A stretch of DNA of 64,000 nt from Mycobacterium sp. SMC-4 (lineage in GTDB: Bacteria; Actinomycetota; Actinomycetes; Mycobacteriales; Mycobacteriaceae): assembly GCF_025263265.1 (NCBI RefSeq), contig NZ_CP079869.1, forward strand, positions 4,650,001 to 4,714,000, given 5' to 3'. Within the stretch, counting starts at the first letter, position 1. Each line of letters begins with the position of its first letter. A program made the position numbers and the translations under genes. Positions 46,671 through 56,423 of this stretch are shown here, piece by piece. The notes under the pieces are model-generated. The model saw only the letters and a program-made list of their open reading frames with translations, had not been told where the DNA came from and made no database searches.

Positions 46671-48085
46671 AGGATCGCACCGGAGGTGTACGTCGCGGCC
46701 TCGGGGTAACGAACGAGCAGGTCGTCGACTGCGGCGACCACCCGGTCGACCTGATCACCTGCCGCGCCGGAGAACACCTGCTTGTCGGCCAGTGCGGCGT
46801 CCAGTGCCGTTCGGTCGAGCGGAAGCCGCGGGTCGTGGGCCAACCGGTCCAGCAGGTCAGGCTCGGCGCCGTGTTCGCGCATGTTCAACGCCACCGCGAC
46901 AGCGTGTTCCTTGATGACCTCGTGGGCAGTCTCCCGACCGACCCCGGCCCGCACGGCCGCGATCAGGATGCGGGTGGTCGCCAGGAAGGGCAGGTAGCGG
47001 TCGAGTTCACGCTGGATCACCGCAGGGTAGGCGCCGAACTCGTCGAGGACGGTCAGGAACGTCTCGGTCTGTCCGTCGAGGGCGAAGAAGGCGTCGGGCA
47101 GGGCGACACGACGCACCACCGAACAGAACACGTCCCCCTCGTTCCACTGCGCGCCGGCCAATTCGGCGGCCATCGTCGCGTATCCGCGCAGCACCACCTG
47201 CAGGCCGTTGACGCGCTCGCAGCTGCGGGTGTTCATCTTGTGCGGCATGGCCGAGGAACCCACCTGACCGGGGGCAAAGCCCTCGGTGACCAGCTCGTGG
47301 CCGGCCATCAGCCGGATGGTGTGCGCCAACGACGACGGACCGGCGCCCAGTTGCACCAGCGCGGAGACCACGTCGTGGTCCAGTGAGCGGGGGTACACCT
47401 GACCGACACTGGTGAACATTTCGCTGAAGCCCAGAAACGCCGCGACCCGCCTCTCCAGCTCGGCCAGCCGTTCGGTGTCGCCGTCGAACAGATCGAGCAT
47501 GTCTTGGGCAGTGCCCATCGGGCCTTTGATGCCGCGCAGCGGATAGCGGTCGATCAACTCGATGACCCTTGTGAGCGCCACCAGCAGTTCCTCTGCCGCC
47601 GAGGCGAATCTCTTGCCCAGGGTGGTGGCCTGCGCGGCGACGTTGTGGCTGCGGCCGGCCATCACCAGGTCGCGGTAGAGCACGGCGCGTTCGGCCAGCC
47701 GCGCGACGACGGCGATGCCGTGGTCACGAACCAGTTCCAGCGACCGCCGGATCTGCAACTGTTCGACGTTCTCGGTCAGGTCGCGGCTGGTCATGCCCTT
47801 GTGCACGTGCTCGTGACCGGCCAGCGCGTTGAACTCCTCGATGCGGGCCTTCACGTCGTGGCGCAGCACCCGCTCACGGGACGCGATGGATTCCAGGTCC
47901 ACGGTCTGCAGCACCCGCTCGTAGTCGGCAAGCACGCCCTCGGGCACCGCAACACCGAGTTCGGCCTGGGCTGTCAGCACCGCCAGCCACAGCCGCCGTT
48001 CGGCGACGATCTTCGCTTCCGGCGACCAGATCGCCACCATCTCCTCGCTGGCGTACCGGTTGGCCAGCACGTTGGGAATGCTCAC
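46667..48085 (-). CDS. purB: Adenylosuccinate lyase PurB
   Basis: This 472-residue lyase acts in steps 8 and AMP synthesis, releasing fumarate. It has [25 protein letters not shown] and the signature [16 protein letters not shown] chose GTG at 48085 ([12 protein letters not shown]), the family start; a TAGGCT -10 box ends 8 nt upstream, so it is leaderless. A GTG six bases further up would be only 2 nt from the -10. Confidence 0.95.
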   Translation of the reverse strand: MSIPNVLANRYASEEMVAIWSPEAKIVAERRLWLAVLTAQAELGVAVPEGVLADYERVLQTVDLESIASRERVLRHDVKARIEEFNALAGHEHVHKGMTSRDLTENVEQLQIRRSLELVRDHGIAVVARLAERAVLYRDLVMAGRSHNVAAQATTLGKRFASAAEELLVALTRVIELIDRYPLRGIKGPMGTAQDMLDLFDGDTERLAELERRVAAFLGFSEMFTSVGQVYPRSLDHDVVSALVQLGAGPSSLAHTIRLMAGHELVTEGFAPGQVGSSAMPHKMNTRSCERVNGLQVVLRGYATMAAELAGAQWNEGDVFCSVVRRVALPDAFFALDGQTETFLTVLDEFGAYPAVIQRELDRYLPFLATTRILIAAVRAGVGRETAHEVIKEHAVAVALNMREHGAEPDLLDRLAHDPRLPLDRTALDAALADKQVFSGAAGDQVDRVVAAVDDLLVRYPEAATYTSGAIL

Positions 48086-48093
48086 GAACACAC

Positions 48094-48099
48094 AGCCTA
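48094..48099 (-). promoter_or_regulatory. -10 box of purB
   Basis: TAGGCT on the minus strand, 8 nt before the GTG at 48085. The 41-bp gap to the divergent DUF429-RelA/SpoT gene must hold both promoters. Confidence 0.4.
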
Positions 48100-48126
48100 C
48101 GAGTCTGGTCGTGCACAGTAGACACC

Positions 48127-49854
48127 GTGCACTTCATCGGTGTGGACCTCGCATGGGGTCAGCGCAAGCCCACGGGCCTGGCAGTGGTGGACGACGGCGG
48201 ACGGTTGGTGCTGGCCACGGTCGCGACCGATGACGCCAGCATCTGCGCTGCGCTGCGTCCCTACGTCGACAACGATTGCGTGGTCGGCTTCGATGCACCG
48301 CTGATCGTGCGCAACGCGACGGGCCAACGACCGGCAGAACGGGCGATCAACGCAGACTTCGCCCGCTTTCAGGCGGGGACGCACCCGTCGAACACGGGCA
48401 AGCCGGAGTTCGCTGACGGCACCAGGGCGGCACAGCTGGCCGAGGCGCTCGATCTCGACATCGATGCCCGTTCCGGCTCGTCGCGACGCGCCCTTGAGGT
48501 GTACCCGCATGCGGCGACGGTGGCGTTGTTCCGGCTCGGACGCACGTTGAAGTACAAGAGCAAGCCAGGGCGCGGACTGGCTCAGATGCGGACCGAGCTG
48601 CAGCGGCTGATGGAGCTGATCGAGAGCCTCGCCGGCGCCGATCCGGCGTTGCGATCGGGCAACTGTCAGGATTGGGCTCGGCTTCGTGAAGCCGCCGAAA
48701 GCGCTTCGCGAAAAAGCGATCTGCGACGGGTCGAGGATCCCGTGGATGCGGTGGTGTGTGCCTATGTGGCGATGTTCGCGGCTCGCCGCCCCGACGATGT
48801 GACCTACTATGGCGACGCCGAAACCGGCTACATCGTGACGCCCACGCTGCCGGCGGATCTGGTGCCGGCTCCACCGGAGCCGACGCCTGGTGCGGTCCAT
48901 GAGGCGACTGCGACGTACGCGGAACGACGCCCCCAGCTTGTGCAGGCCACCGGGCGCTACCTGACGGCGGTGACCGCCCTGCTCGACGATGCGGGAATCG
49001 ACTACCTGAGCGTGACCGCGCGGACGAAGTCGGTGGCTTCGTTCGCCGCCAAAGCCGACCGGCACATCGACGGCAGACGTCTGTACACCGACCCGCTGTC
49101 GGAGATCACCGATCAGATCGGATTGCGGGTGATCACCTATCTGCGCGACGACGTCGCGGCGGTGACCGACGTTTTGGCCGAGGAAATGCAGCTGCTCGAT
49201 GACCGTGACATGGGTGTGGAGACCGCAGCCGAGGGCAGGTGGGGCTATGCCAGCCGCCACTTGGTCGTGGCGACCGGCGGCGAGCCGTGGCCGGCGTCGG
49301 TTCAGGTGCGCACGATCTTGCAGCACGCATGGGCCGAGTTCGAACACGATGTCCGCTACAAGGGATCTGTGCCAGAAGAGGACGCGCCTGATTTGAACCG
49401 GCGGTTCACCTTGGCCGCCGGCCTGCTCGAGCTCGCCGACCGGGAGTTCTCAGCCATCCGGGAACGGCTGCGTTCCACCGGGCCGGCCCCGCGGGCGCCG
49501 CAAGGTTCGGGGGATCTCGGGATTCCAACACCGGTGCTGGCAACCTACCTGGCGAACCGATTTCCCAACTCCGGGTGGTCGCGCACCGATCACTACGCGT
49601 GGATGGCCGGCTTACTGCTCGATCTCGGAATCGATTCGACCGACACCGTCGACGCGACACTCGGCAGTATCGACACCGAGGCCGTGAATGCCGCAATGGA
49701 CTACCGGTTTCCCCCCGGTGCGGTTCGCCGCCTCGACGACGCGCTGCTGGCGGTGTTCGGAGCGCGCTACATCAGCCTGAACGGCAATGCCCATCGAGTG
49801 TTGTTGTTGGAGAATCGACTTGCTCGGCTCACCGGTGGTGCCGCCGAGCGCTAG
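48127..49854 (+). CDS. DUF429 (RNase H-like) fused to a RelA/SpoT synthetase domain
   Basis: This 575-residue two-domain protein has an N-terminal DUF429 RNase H-like domain (1-240; acidic D7, D56, D204/D207) and a C-terminal RelA/SpoT synthetase domain (about 260-430). The architecture and position match M. smegmatis RHII-RSD, reported to have RNase HII and (p)ppGpp synthetase activities. RSD motifs present are ARTKS (K301), SEITDQIGLRVI with metal Asp 329, GYASRH (Y374) and HAWAEFEH. The catalytic Glu of the EIQIRT motif is Ser 391 here (SVQVRT), so activity should be tested. GTG start. Confidence 0.85.
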   Translation: MHFIGVDLAWGQRKPTGLAVVDDGGRLVLATVATDDASICAALRPYVDNDCVVGFDAPLIVRNATGQRPAERAINADFARFQAGTHPSNTGKPEFADGTRAAQLAEALDLDIDARSGSSRRALEVYPHAATVALFRLGRTLKYKSKPGRGLAQMRTELQRLMELIESLAGADPALRSGNCQDWARLREAAESASRKSDLRRVEDPVDAVVCAYVAMFAARRPDDVTYYGDAETGYIVTPTLPADLVPAPPEPTPGAVHEATATYAERRPQLVQATGRYLTAVTALLDDAGIDYLSVTARTKSVASFAAKADRHIDGRRLYTDPLSEITDQIGLRVITYLRDDVAAVTDVLAEEMQLLDDRDMGVETAAEGRWGYASRHLVVATGGEPWPASVQVRTILQHAWAEFEHDVRYKGSVPEEDAPDLNRRFTLAAGLLELADREFSAIRERLRSTGPAPRAPQGSGDLGIPTPVLATYLANRFPNSGWSRTDHYAWMAGLLLDLGIDSTDTVDATLGSIDTEAVNAAMDYRFPPGAVRRLDDALLAVFGARYISLNGNAHRVLLLENRLARLTGGAAER

Positions 49855-51455
49855 AACGGCGGTGTCCCGATCGCGTTGGGAGGATGTTCGCGGTGGGGGT
49901 CTACGCCGGTGTTGGTTTTGCGCAGCGCGGTGATGTACCGGGCGTGGGCCTGGGCGCGGGTGTATCGGCGCCGGGGCATCATGGTCCCGCGTCGTGGGGT
50001 GGGGGTGGGCGTGGGTGGTGGGCCGTTGACCCACAGGGTGGCCGTGGGTCGGCACAGCGCGGGAAAGAGCAGGGAGCTGCCTGGTTTGGTGGTGTAGGTG
50101 TGGCCGGTCGGGCTGGTCCATTCGATGGTGCCGTCGGGGTGTTGTCGTTCCGACCAGCCGTCGGGGCCAACCCAGAACGTTTTCAGTAAATGATGAAAAC
50201 GGCACAGACACTTCAGGTTTGATGCGTGGGTGGGCCCGAGCGGATAGGGCACGGTGTGGTCGATGTCGGCGTGGGTGGCGGGGACTTCGCAGTTCGGGAA
50301 GCGGCAGGTCAAGTCGCGGCAGCAGACGAATTCGGCCAGGGCCGGCGAGGGCAGATAGCGGGATTCGGCGGGGCGCTGGCCGGGATGGACGATCTCGCGG
50401 ATGCGGGCGTTGGCCAGCATCGGAGCCACCAGCGCGGGGGGTAGCACCCCGCGGCCGAACAGAAACGCCGACCCGGGCGCAGACGCGGCGGGTGCGGGGG
50501 CGGGGGCGGGGGCGGGAGCCTCAGGCGCGGAAGCAAGCTCGGCGGTCTCGGTTGGTGTGGGGGTCCCCGCGTCGGGGGGGTCGGCTGTTGCGGGCTGTGT
50601 TGAGCAGGTGGCGTCGGTGATCAGGTAGACGGTGGTGTTGGGTGTGGGTGGGCGGGCCGTGGCGGCGTCGCAGTCGGGCAGGCTGCAGGTGCAGGCCAGG
50701 GTGTCCAGGCCGTAGCTGATGGCGGCCAGCGCGTCGTAGCGGCGTTGGTCGCTGGTGCGCGGATCGGCCGGGCAGACGGTGGCCGCGATGGTGGTGATGC
50801 GGTCATACAGGGCGGCGGCATCATGGGCGTGCATGCGGGCCTGCAGGCTGACCAGCCCGGCCGGGTCGGTGGGATAGCCGAAGTCCAGGCTGCGCCCCGC
50901 AGTGTCGGTGGCGGTGCGTTGAGCGGCCGGGTCGCAGGCGATCACCGTGGCATCGATGGCCTGTTCGATCTTGGTGCGCGACAGCGCGCTCCAAAATCCC
51001 ACCTGGCGGGCCAGTGCATCATCGACGGCGGCCAAAGCCTGCGGGTCGGTGATCAACTCGGTGCGGGTCAAGATGGTGCGCACCAGCATGTCGCTGATCA
51101 GGCCCTGGGCGAACAGCGCGGCCACCCTGGGCAGCCGGTCGCGCAGGGCCACCGCACGCTGGGTCTGGGTCAGCGCCAGCCACTGGTTGACCCCCAGCGC
51201 GGCACCCAGTTCGGCGGCCACCGCGGCATCGGGGTCGACCCACCAGTTGCTGCGGTCCTCGGCGCAGGGCAGCTGGGTACGCCGGTCGAACAGCTCGGCC
51301 ATCACCGCCAACTTGCGGGACGCGGCGATGTTCTCCGCCCGCGCACAGGCCCGCGCGGCATCGATGAGCCCAGCCGCGCTCAGCGACCCCAACTCCGCGC
51401 CACCCGGCAACCCACCTTCGCACATGTGTTCGACACTAGTGAGGTCCACCGACAA
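49851..51455 (-). CDS. DUF222/HNH endonuclease-domain protein (13E12 repeat family)
   Basis: This 534-residue protein has an N-terminal DUF222 domain, a central Pro/Ala-rich linker (runs of PAPAPAPA), and an HNH nuclease core near residues 370-430 (CCRDLTCRFPNCEVPATHADIDHTVPYPLG...LCRFHHLLKTFW) with zinc Cys and catalytic His. The family repeats in mycobacteria and is linked to phage-like attachment sequences in some species, but here it is a complete single gene. Start at TTG 51455 is uncertain; ATG at 51425 is an alternative. Its stop and that of the preceding gene share one CTAG. Confidence 0.85.
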   Translation of the reverse strand: MSVDLTSVEHMCEGGLPGGAELGSLSAAGLIDAARACARAENIAASRKLAVMAELFDRRTQLPCAEDRSNWWVDPDAAVAAELGAALGVNQWLALTQTQRAVALRDRLPRVAALFAQGLISDMLVRTILTRTELITDPQALAAVDDALARQVGFWSALSRTKIEQAIDATVIACDPAAQRTATDTAGRSLDFGYPTDPAGLVSLQARMHAHDAAALYDRITTIAATVCPADPRTSDQRRYDALAAISYGLDTLACTCSLPDCDAATARPPTPNTTVYLITDATCSTQPATADPPDAGTPTPTETAELASAPEAPAPAPAPAPAASAPGSAFLFGRGVLPPALVAPMLANARIREIVHPGQRPAESRYLPSPALAEFVCCRDLTCRFPNCEVPATHADIDHTVPYPLGPTHASNLKCLCRFHHLLKTFWVGPDGWSERQHPDGTIEWTSPTGHTYTTKPGSSLLFPALCRPTATLWVNGPPPTPTPTPRRGTMMPRRRYTRAQAHARYITALRKTNTGVDPHREHPPNAIGTPPF

Positions 51456-51683
51456 TTCTCTACGTCGGTATTCAGCTCGACCGACCCGGTCGGGTGGGTT
51501 GTGTGTCGAGATCCGGCCACTCGTCGATCAATTTCTGCCAACCGAAATGAAACTGTTGACCTGGCGGTTTTTAGGGGCAGATCACCACGATCGGCCAACC
51601 TGATCAACCAAGGTGATCGACCAGATGTCGAAACCGCGTGATTCGCTCCACGGCTTGAGACCCGAAACCGAGGGATGAGAGCA

Positions 51684-51989
51684 ATGAAGAACTTCACCAT
51701 CACCGCCACCGCCGTCGCTGCCACCGGACTGGCCGCCGTCGCGCTCGGCCTGGCCGCCCCGGCCGCCGCCGCCCCGTCCGGTGCCGGCGACGCCCGCAGC
51801 ACCATCAGCTCACTGGAAGCCGAAGGCAACCGGGTCATCGTCAGCCGCCAGGGCAACACCCCACTGGCCCAGGCCGAGGTCGTCTCCGTCCGCCCCGGCC
51901 CGCAGTTCACCCAATGGGTCTGGGACGCCCAGCGCGACGACCGCATCCAGGTCCCCGCCGGGCGCACCTACTTCGTCACCGTCAAATAA
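51684..51989 (+). CDS. Small secreted protein
   Basis: This 101-residue protein has a Sec signal peptide (MKNFTITATAVAATGLAAVALGLAAPAAAA, cleavage near 30). The mature part has IVSRQGNTPLAQAEVVSVRPGP and ends with a beta-like FVTVK. No family is recognised with confidence. ATG 51684 is preferred because GAGGG lies 9 nt upstream; ATG 51675 is an alternative. Confidence 0.65.
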   Translation: MKNFTITATAVAATGLAAVALGLAAPAAAAPSGAGDARSTISSLEAEGNRVIVSRQGNTPLAQAEVVSVRPGPQFTQWVWDAQRDDRIQVPAGRTYFVTVK

Positions 51990-52000
51990 GCACCAGCATC

Positions 52001-52032
52001 AAAGGGGGCGCCTCGAAAGAGGCGCCCCCTTT
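52001..52032. terminator. Bidirectional terminator with GAAA tetraloop
   Basis: AAAGGGGGCGCCTC-GAAA-GAGGCGCCCCCTTT is a perfect 14-bp stem closed by a stable GAAA loop, with AAA/TTT flanks for both strands. It sits between the secreted protein gene and the convergent APC permease. Confidence 0.85.
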
Positions 52033-52055
52033 GTCGCGTGCGTTGCCGCGCTTGC

Positions 52056-53492
52056 CTAGTCGGGACCCGACGCCAGGTGTGCCGGGTCGGTGATGTGGCG
52101 TTCGTGAATCCCCAACTGCCGGTTGATCGCCTGGGTGATGAAGAACAGCACGATGCCGAGGAGGACGAGCGCCCCGGCCACCAGGTACTGCTGCGCGGGT
52201 CGGCCTGACAGCGGAGTCACCAAGTACAGCGAAGCGAGGAAGCCGATGACCGGCAACGCCGTCGGCGTCTTGAAATGACCGCCCGCGTTGCGCACGTCGC
52301 GACGCAACACCAGCACCGCGACATTGACCACCGCGAATACCGCGAGCAGCAGCAAGCTGGTGGTGCCGCCCAGGACAGCGATGGCATTGCTGCTGGCAGC
52401 TGTACTGACGTAGATGATCAAACCGAACGCGATCAATGTGGTGAAGACGATGGCCACCCACGGTGAGCGCCGGGTGGCATGCACGGTACCCAGCACCGGC
52501 GGCAGCACATGCTGGCGGGCCATCCCGTAGATGAGGCGGCTGGCCATCAGCATGTTGATCAGCGCGGTGTTCGACACCGCGAACATCGTGATGAACGGCA
52601 GGATCGTATCCACCGGAAGGCCTGGTGCGCCGGCCCTGACCACCTCGACGAGCGGGGTGTCGCTGGCCTCAAGCACCCCGACCGGCACCAGCGCCACCGC
52701 GACGATCGAGATCAGCACATACACCACACCGGCAATCCCCAAGCCGGACAACAAGATTTTCGGGAAGATCCGGATCGGGTCCTTGGTCTCCTCGGCCATG
52801 TTCACCGAGTCCTCGAAGCCGACCATCGCGAAGAACGCCAGCGAGGTCGCCGCCGTCACCGCCAGGAATGCGTTCTTGTCGTCGGCGGTCTCGAATGCGA
52901 CGATCCGGGAGAAGTCGACATCGGTGCCACGGGTGAATGCCCAGAATCCGACCATCACGACGATCACCAGGCCGGTGATCTCGACGATCGTCAGCACGAC
53001 GTTGAGCTTGACGCTTTCGCCGACACCCCGGAAGTTGATCGCCGCCAGCGCGGCCATGAATCCCAGAGCCAGCAGCGCGACGCCGATCGTCGAGGTCTCG
53101 ATACCGGCGCCCTCGTAGAAGTTGGCCGCAAATGCTCTGGATGCCGTTGCCGCTGAGGTGATTCCAGAACACATAACGATGAAGGCGACAAGGAACGTGA
53201 TGAAGTGGATACCGAAAGCCTTGTGGGCATAGAGCGCCGCACCCGCGGCCTGCGGGTACTTGGTGACCAGCTCCAGATAGCTGAACGCGGTGATGGTGGC
53301 GATGGCGAATGCGATCAGGAACGGCAGCCATGCCGCCCCGCCGACCTCACCGGCCACGTCACCGACGAGCGCGTAGACACCGGTGCCGAGAATATCCCCG
53401 ATGACGAACAACAGCAGCAGACCCGGGCCCATCACCCGTTTCAGTTGAGGTTGCTCCTGCCGGCCGCGCACACCGGTCACCGAATCCCCCAT
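52056..53492 (-). CDS. APC-superfamily amino acid permease
   Basis: This 478-residue transporter has about 12 membrane helices. The first has the APC substrate-binding GDILGTGVYAL, and later FFAMVGFEDSVNMAEETKDP is typical of the family. It should import an amino acid or amine across the membrane. I chose the ATG at 53492 after GGGGAGG; an earlier start adds a non-family piece. A TetR gene lies 28 bp upstream in the same direction and may control it. Confidence 0.85.
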   Translation of the reverse strand: MGDSVTGVRGRQEQPQLKRVMGPGLLLLFVIGDILGTGVYALVGDVAGEVGGAAWLPFLIAFAIATITAFSYLELVTKYPQAAGAALYAHKAFGIHFITFLVAFIVMCSGITSAATASRAFAANFYEGAGIETSTIGVALLALGFMAALAAINFRGVGESVKLNVVLTIVEITGLVIVVMVGFWAFTRGTDVDFSRIVAFETADDKNAFLAVTAATSLAFFAMVGFEDSVNMAEETKDPIRIFPKILLSGLGIAGVVYVLISIVAVALVPVGVLEASDTPLVEVVRAGAPGLPVDTILPFITMFAVSNTALINMLMASRLIYGMARQHVLPPVLGTVHATRRSPWVAIVFTTLIAFGLIIYVSTAASSNAIAVLGGTTSLLLLAVFAVVNVAVLVLRRDVRNAGGHFKTPTALPVIGFLASLYLVTPLSGRPAQQYLVAGALVLLGIVLFFITQAINRQLGIHERHITDPAHLASGPD

Positions 53493-53520
53493 CACGCCTC
53501 CCCAAAACGTTCTGCCTGCG

Positions 53521-54129
53521 CTAATTGAACGGTGCAAGCACGTCGATGACGTCGATCAGGGTGGCTCGGGCCGTCTCACGCGGTCCGTCGCCGTCGCCCA
53601 CCATCGCCGCCACGACGGCACCGTCGACGGCACAGACTAATGCGGTGACCATGTCTGCGCGCACCGAACGTCCCGATCGCTGCACGACCTCGACCACGGC
53701 GTCGGTGCGCTGCTTGAGAATTCTGCGCTGGATGTTGCGCAGGCTCGGCTGGCGGGCACATGCGATGTAGCGCTCGTAGCGGGAGATCAACATCTCGGTA
53801 GCACGCTCCGGGCTGTCCCCGACCAGCAGATCGACCAGGATGTCGGCCGTCGACTCGGCCCCGCGTCGGCGCCGCGACAAGGCGGCCACCCGATCTCTGA
53901 GCTCATCGGACTCGCGCAGTCCGATGAGCTCGACGGCATTGGCGATCAGGTCGTCCAGCGAAGAAAAATAGTAGGTCGTCGAGGCCAGCGGCAGCCCCGC
54001 CCGGCGTGCCACCGCACGGTGGCGAACAGCATCGAAACCGCCCTCACACAGCAGATCAGCGGCAGCGCTGACCAGCGCATACCGTCGACGCTCCCCCTTG
54101 GGAGTGACCGCTGCCGTCACATTGAGCAT
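53521..54129 (-). CDS. TetR-family transcriptional regulator
   Basis: This 202-residue protein has the HTH DAVRHRAVARRAGLPLASTTYYFSS (about 37-61) and a helical ligand domain. It is co-directional with the permease downstream, so it likely regulates it. No ribosome-binding site is obvious at ATG 54129; an internal GTG is possible. Confidence 0.85.
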   Translation of the reverse strand: MLNVTAAVTPKGERRRYALVSAAADLLCEGGFDAVRHRAVARRAGLPLASTTYYFSSLDDLIANAVELIGLRESDELRDRVAALSRRRRGAESTADILVDLLVGDSPERATEMLISRYERYIACARQPSLRNIQRRILKQRTDAVVEVVQRSGRSVRADMVTALVCAVDGAVVAAMVGDGDGPRETARATLIDVIDVLAPFN

Positions 54130-54212
54130 GGTGCCAGCCGGGAGGTGTCGGCATCGGGCTTTCGGCAATTCCTCCGCCACGGGCTCCCAGGGTCCTTCTG
54201 GGGCCGGCTGGC

Positions 54213-55040
54213 ATGATGATCGCCATGCCGATGCTGCGTCGCCGCGAATTGTTTTCGCTCGGACTCCGCGTCGGGGTGGGCGCAGTAGCCATGACCGCGG
54301 TGAGCGCCCCGCCGGCGTTCGCGACACCAGCGCCGACATCGTCGTCGGGGACCTTCTCCTCGGCAGCCCGTGGCGGGGTGAACACCCGGTGGATCGTCGC
54401 GCGGCCGCCCGGTCAGGACAGACCGTTGCGACCGGTGATCCTGCTGCACGGGAAGGACTCTGACGCGTCGACGGTGATGTCGATGGGTGTCGAGCAGTTT
54501 CTGGCCGACGCGGTCGCCGCAGGGCTGCCGCCGGTGGCGCTGGCCGCGGTCGACGGCGGCAACGGATACTGGCACGGCCGCGCCTCCGGTGACGACCCCG
54601 CCACGATGGTGCTCGACGAGTTCCTGCCATTGCTGGCCGATCAGGGTCTGGACACCTCGCGGGTGGCGTTCATGGGCTGGTCGATGGGCGGCTATGGCGC
54701 CATGCTGTTGGGCGCCCGACTGGGTGCGGCGCGCACCGCGGCCATCTGCGCCGTCAGTCCGGCGCTGTGGACGTCGCCGGGATCAGCCGCCCCCGGCGCC
54801 TTCGACGGAGCCCAGGACTACGCCGCGAACAGCGTGTGGGGGCTCGGCGAACTGGACCGCATACCGCTGCGCATCGATTGCGGTGAGGGTGACCCGTTTG
54901 CTCCTGCCACCAGGCAGTTCATCGCATCGCTGGCAACAGCGCCGGCCGGCGGGTTCTCCCCCGGTGGCCACAACGCTGCGTACTGGTCGGGACAGCTGAC
55001 GGCCGAACTCGCCTGGATCGCTCCGCTGTTGACCGCATAG
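54213..55040 (+). CDS. Exported alpha/beta-hydrolase esterase
   Basis: This 275-residue protein has an N-terminal RRRELFSLGL twin-arginine-like signal and hydrophobic core, then an esterase domain with GWSMGG (Ser 157), Asp in DCGEGDPF and His in PGGHNAAYW. It resembles the mycobacterial Rv0774c esterase (from memory). Substrate unknown; a lipid or acyl ester is likely. The Tat assignment rests only on RR and the hydrophobic run. Several in-frame ATGs exist at the start. Confidence 0.75.
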   Translation: MMIAMPMLRRRELFSLGLRVGVGAVAMTAVSAPPAFATPAPTSSSGTFSSAARGGVNTRWIVARPPGQDRPLRPVILLHGKDSDASTVMSMGVEQFLADAVAAGLPPVALAAVDGGNGYWHGRASGDDPATMVLDEFLPLLADQGLDTSRVAFMGWSMGGYGAMLLGARLGAARTAAICAVSPALWTSPGSAAPGAFDGAQDYAANSVWGLGELDRIPLRIDCGEGDPFAPATRQFIASLATAPAGGFSPGGHNAAYWSGQLTAELAWIAPLLTA

Positions 55041-55049
55041 CGCAACGGC

Positions 55050-56318
55050 TCACAGAAAGACTCGTCCTTCGGCCGCGGCCAGCCCGATGTCACTGCGAAA
55101 GTGCGCTCCGGGCAAGCGGATTGCGCTGATCGTGGCGTAGGCGTCAGCACGGGCAGCAGCCAGGTCGGCGCCGGTGCCCACCACCGAGAGCACCCTGCCA
55201 CCGGAGGACACCACCGCGCCGTCGGCTCGCCGGGCAGTTCCGGCGTGCAATACGCCCTCGTGGTCGGCGCCGCTGATGACGTCTCCGACCCGGGGTCGCC
55301 CGGGGTAGTTCTCGGCGGCGAGCACCACCGCGACAGCCGAGCCGTCCCGCCATTGCAGCGGCGGCACATCGTCCAACCGACCCGTCGCCGCGGCCAGCAT
55401 CAGCTGTCCCAGCGGCGAGTCCAGCAGCGCCAGCACGGCTTGGGTTTCGGGGTCGCCGAAGCGGCAGTTGAACTCGACGACAGCCGGGCCGTCCGCGGTG
55501 ATGGCCAAACCTGCATACAGCAGGCCGCGGAACGGGCAATCGCGTCGAACCAGTTCAGCCGCAACGGGTTTGACGACCTCGTCAACGATCCGACGGGTCA
55601 TCTCGTCAGGCAGCCATGGCAACGGCGTGTAGGCACCCATGCCACCGGTGTTGGGACCGGTGTCACCGTCACCGACCCGCTTGAAATCCTGCGCGGGCAA
55701 CAGGGGCACCACGGTGTGCCCGTCGACGACACAGAACAGCGACACCTCGGGGCCGTCGAGGAATGATTCGAGCAGTACCGGATGCCCCGCCTCGAGCAGC
55801 CCGGCGGCGTGTGAGCGGGCGGCGGCGCGGTCGGCGCTGACCACGACGCCCTTGCCGGCCGCCAGTCCGTCGTCCTTGACCACCCAGGCGCGTTGGCCGG
55901 CGGCGGGTCCGAACCGGTCCAGCGCGGCGTCGAGGTGTCCCGGGTTGTCCACGATCTCGCTGGTGGCGGTGCGGACACCGGCACTGGTCATAACATCTTT
56001 GGCGAATGCCTTGGACCCCTCGATGCGAGCTGCGTCGCGGGTGGGACCGAAGCACGCGATGCCGGCGTCACGCACCGCGTCGGCCACCCCCAACACCAGC
56101 GGCACCTCCGGACCGACAACCACCAGGTCGGCGCCGACCCGCCGGGCCAGGGCCGTCACCTCCTCCCCGGAGGTGACGTCGACGTCGTACTGGTCGGCCA
56201 CAGCCGCGGTCCCGGCGTTGCCGGGCGCCACCGACAGGCCGTCGACCTGCGGGTCGCGCCGCAACGCCAGCAGCAGCGCATGTTCACGGGCTCCGGATCC
56301 GATTACCAGGACGTGCAC
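55050..56318 (-). CDS. purD: Phosphoribosylamine-glycine ligase PurD
   Basis: This 422-residue ATP-grasp enzyme makes GAR from phosphoribosylamine and glycine (step 2). It has [33 protein letters not shown], and [20 protein letters not shown] ATP-grasp residues. It is the last purine gene of the window. Confidence 0.95.
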   Translation of the reverse strand: MHVLVIGSGAREHALLLALRRDPQVDGLSVAPGNAGTAAVADQYDVDVTSGEEVTALARRVGADLVVVGPEVPLVLGVADAVRDAGIACFGPTRDAARIEGSKAFAKDVMTSAGVRTATSEIVDNPGHLDAALDRFGPAAGQRAWVVKDDGLAAGKGVVVSADRAAARSHAAGLLEAGHPVLLESFLDGPEVSLFCVVDGHTVVPLLPAQDFKRVGDGDTGPNTGGMGAYTPLPWLPDEMTRRIVDEVVKPVAAELVRRDCPFRGLLYAGLAITADGPAVVEFNCRFGDPETQAVLALLDSPLGQLMLAAATGRLDDVPPLQWRDGSAVAVVLAAENYPGRPRVGDVISGADHEGVLHAGTARRADGAVVSSGGRVLSVVGTGADLAAARADAYATISAIRLPGAHFRSDIGLAAAEGRVFL

Positions 56319-56352
56319 AGATGAACACCCTAATCGCTACCCCGACCGCGGC

Positions 56353-56390
56353 CTTGACCATACACCCAGCGCTAACAGTGTATGGTCAAG
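56353..56390. promoter_or_regulatory. Large palindromic operator upstream of the CYP125-like gene
   Basis: CTTGACCATACAC and its exact reverse complement GTGTATGGTCAAG are separated by 12 bp: a 38-bp element with 13-bp perfect arms. It lies in the gap between purD and the P450 gene, 34 bp before the P450 ATG. A TetR gene follows the P450, so it is a likely regulator. Confidence 0.6.
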
Positions 56391-56423
56391 GTCAGTGTTA
56401 TACGTCACACCGCGGAGGAACCC

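Noticed and set aside
48097..49347. A 416-codon minus-strand frame opposite the DUF429-RelA/SpoT gene.
   Set aside because: It is the reverse-frame shadow; the opposite strand has clear conserved domains and the frame has no start signal or family motif.
50480..50560. GC-rich repeat coding PAPAPAPA as a DNA repeat or CRISPR-like array.
   Set aside because: It is a short in-frame Pro/Ala linker of the DUF222/HNH protein, not an array with spacers.
49851..51455. DUF222/HNH gene as part of an inserted mobile element or prophage remnant.
   Set aside because: I see no flanking direct repeats, integrase, att-like tRNA or GC shift around it; it is only a member of a repeat gene family.
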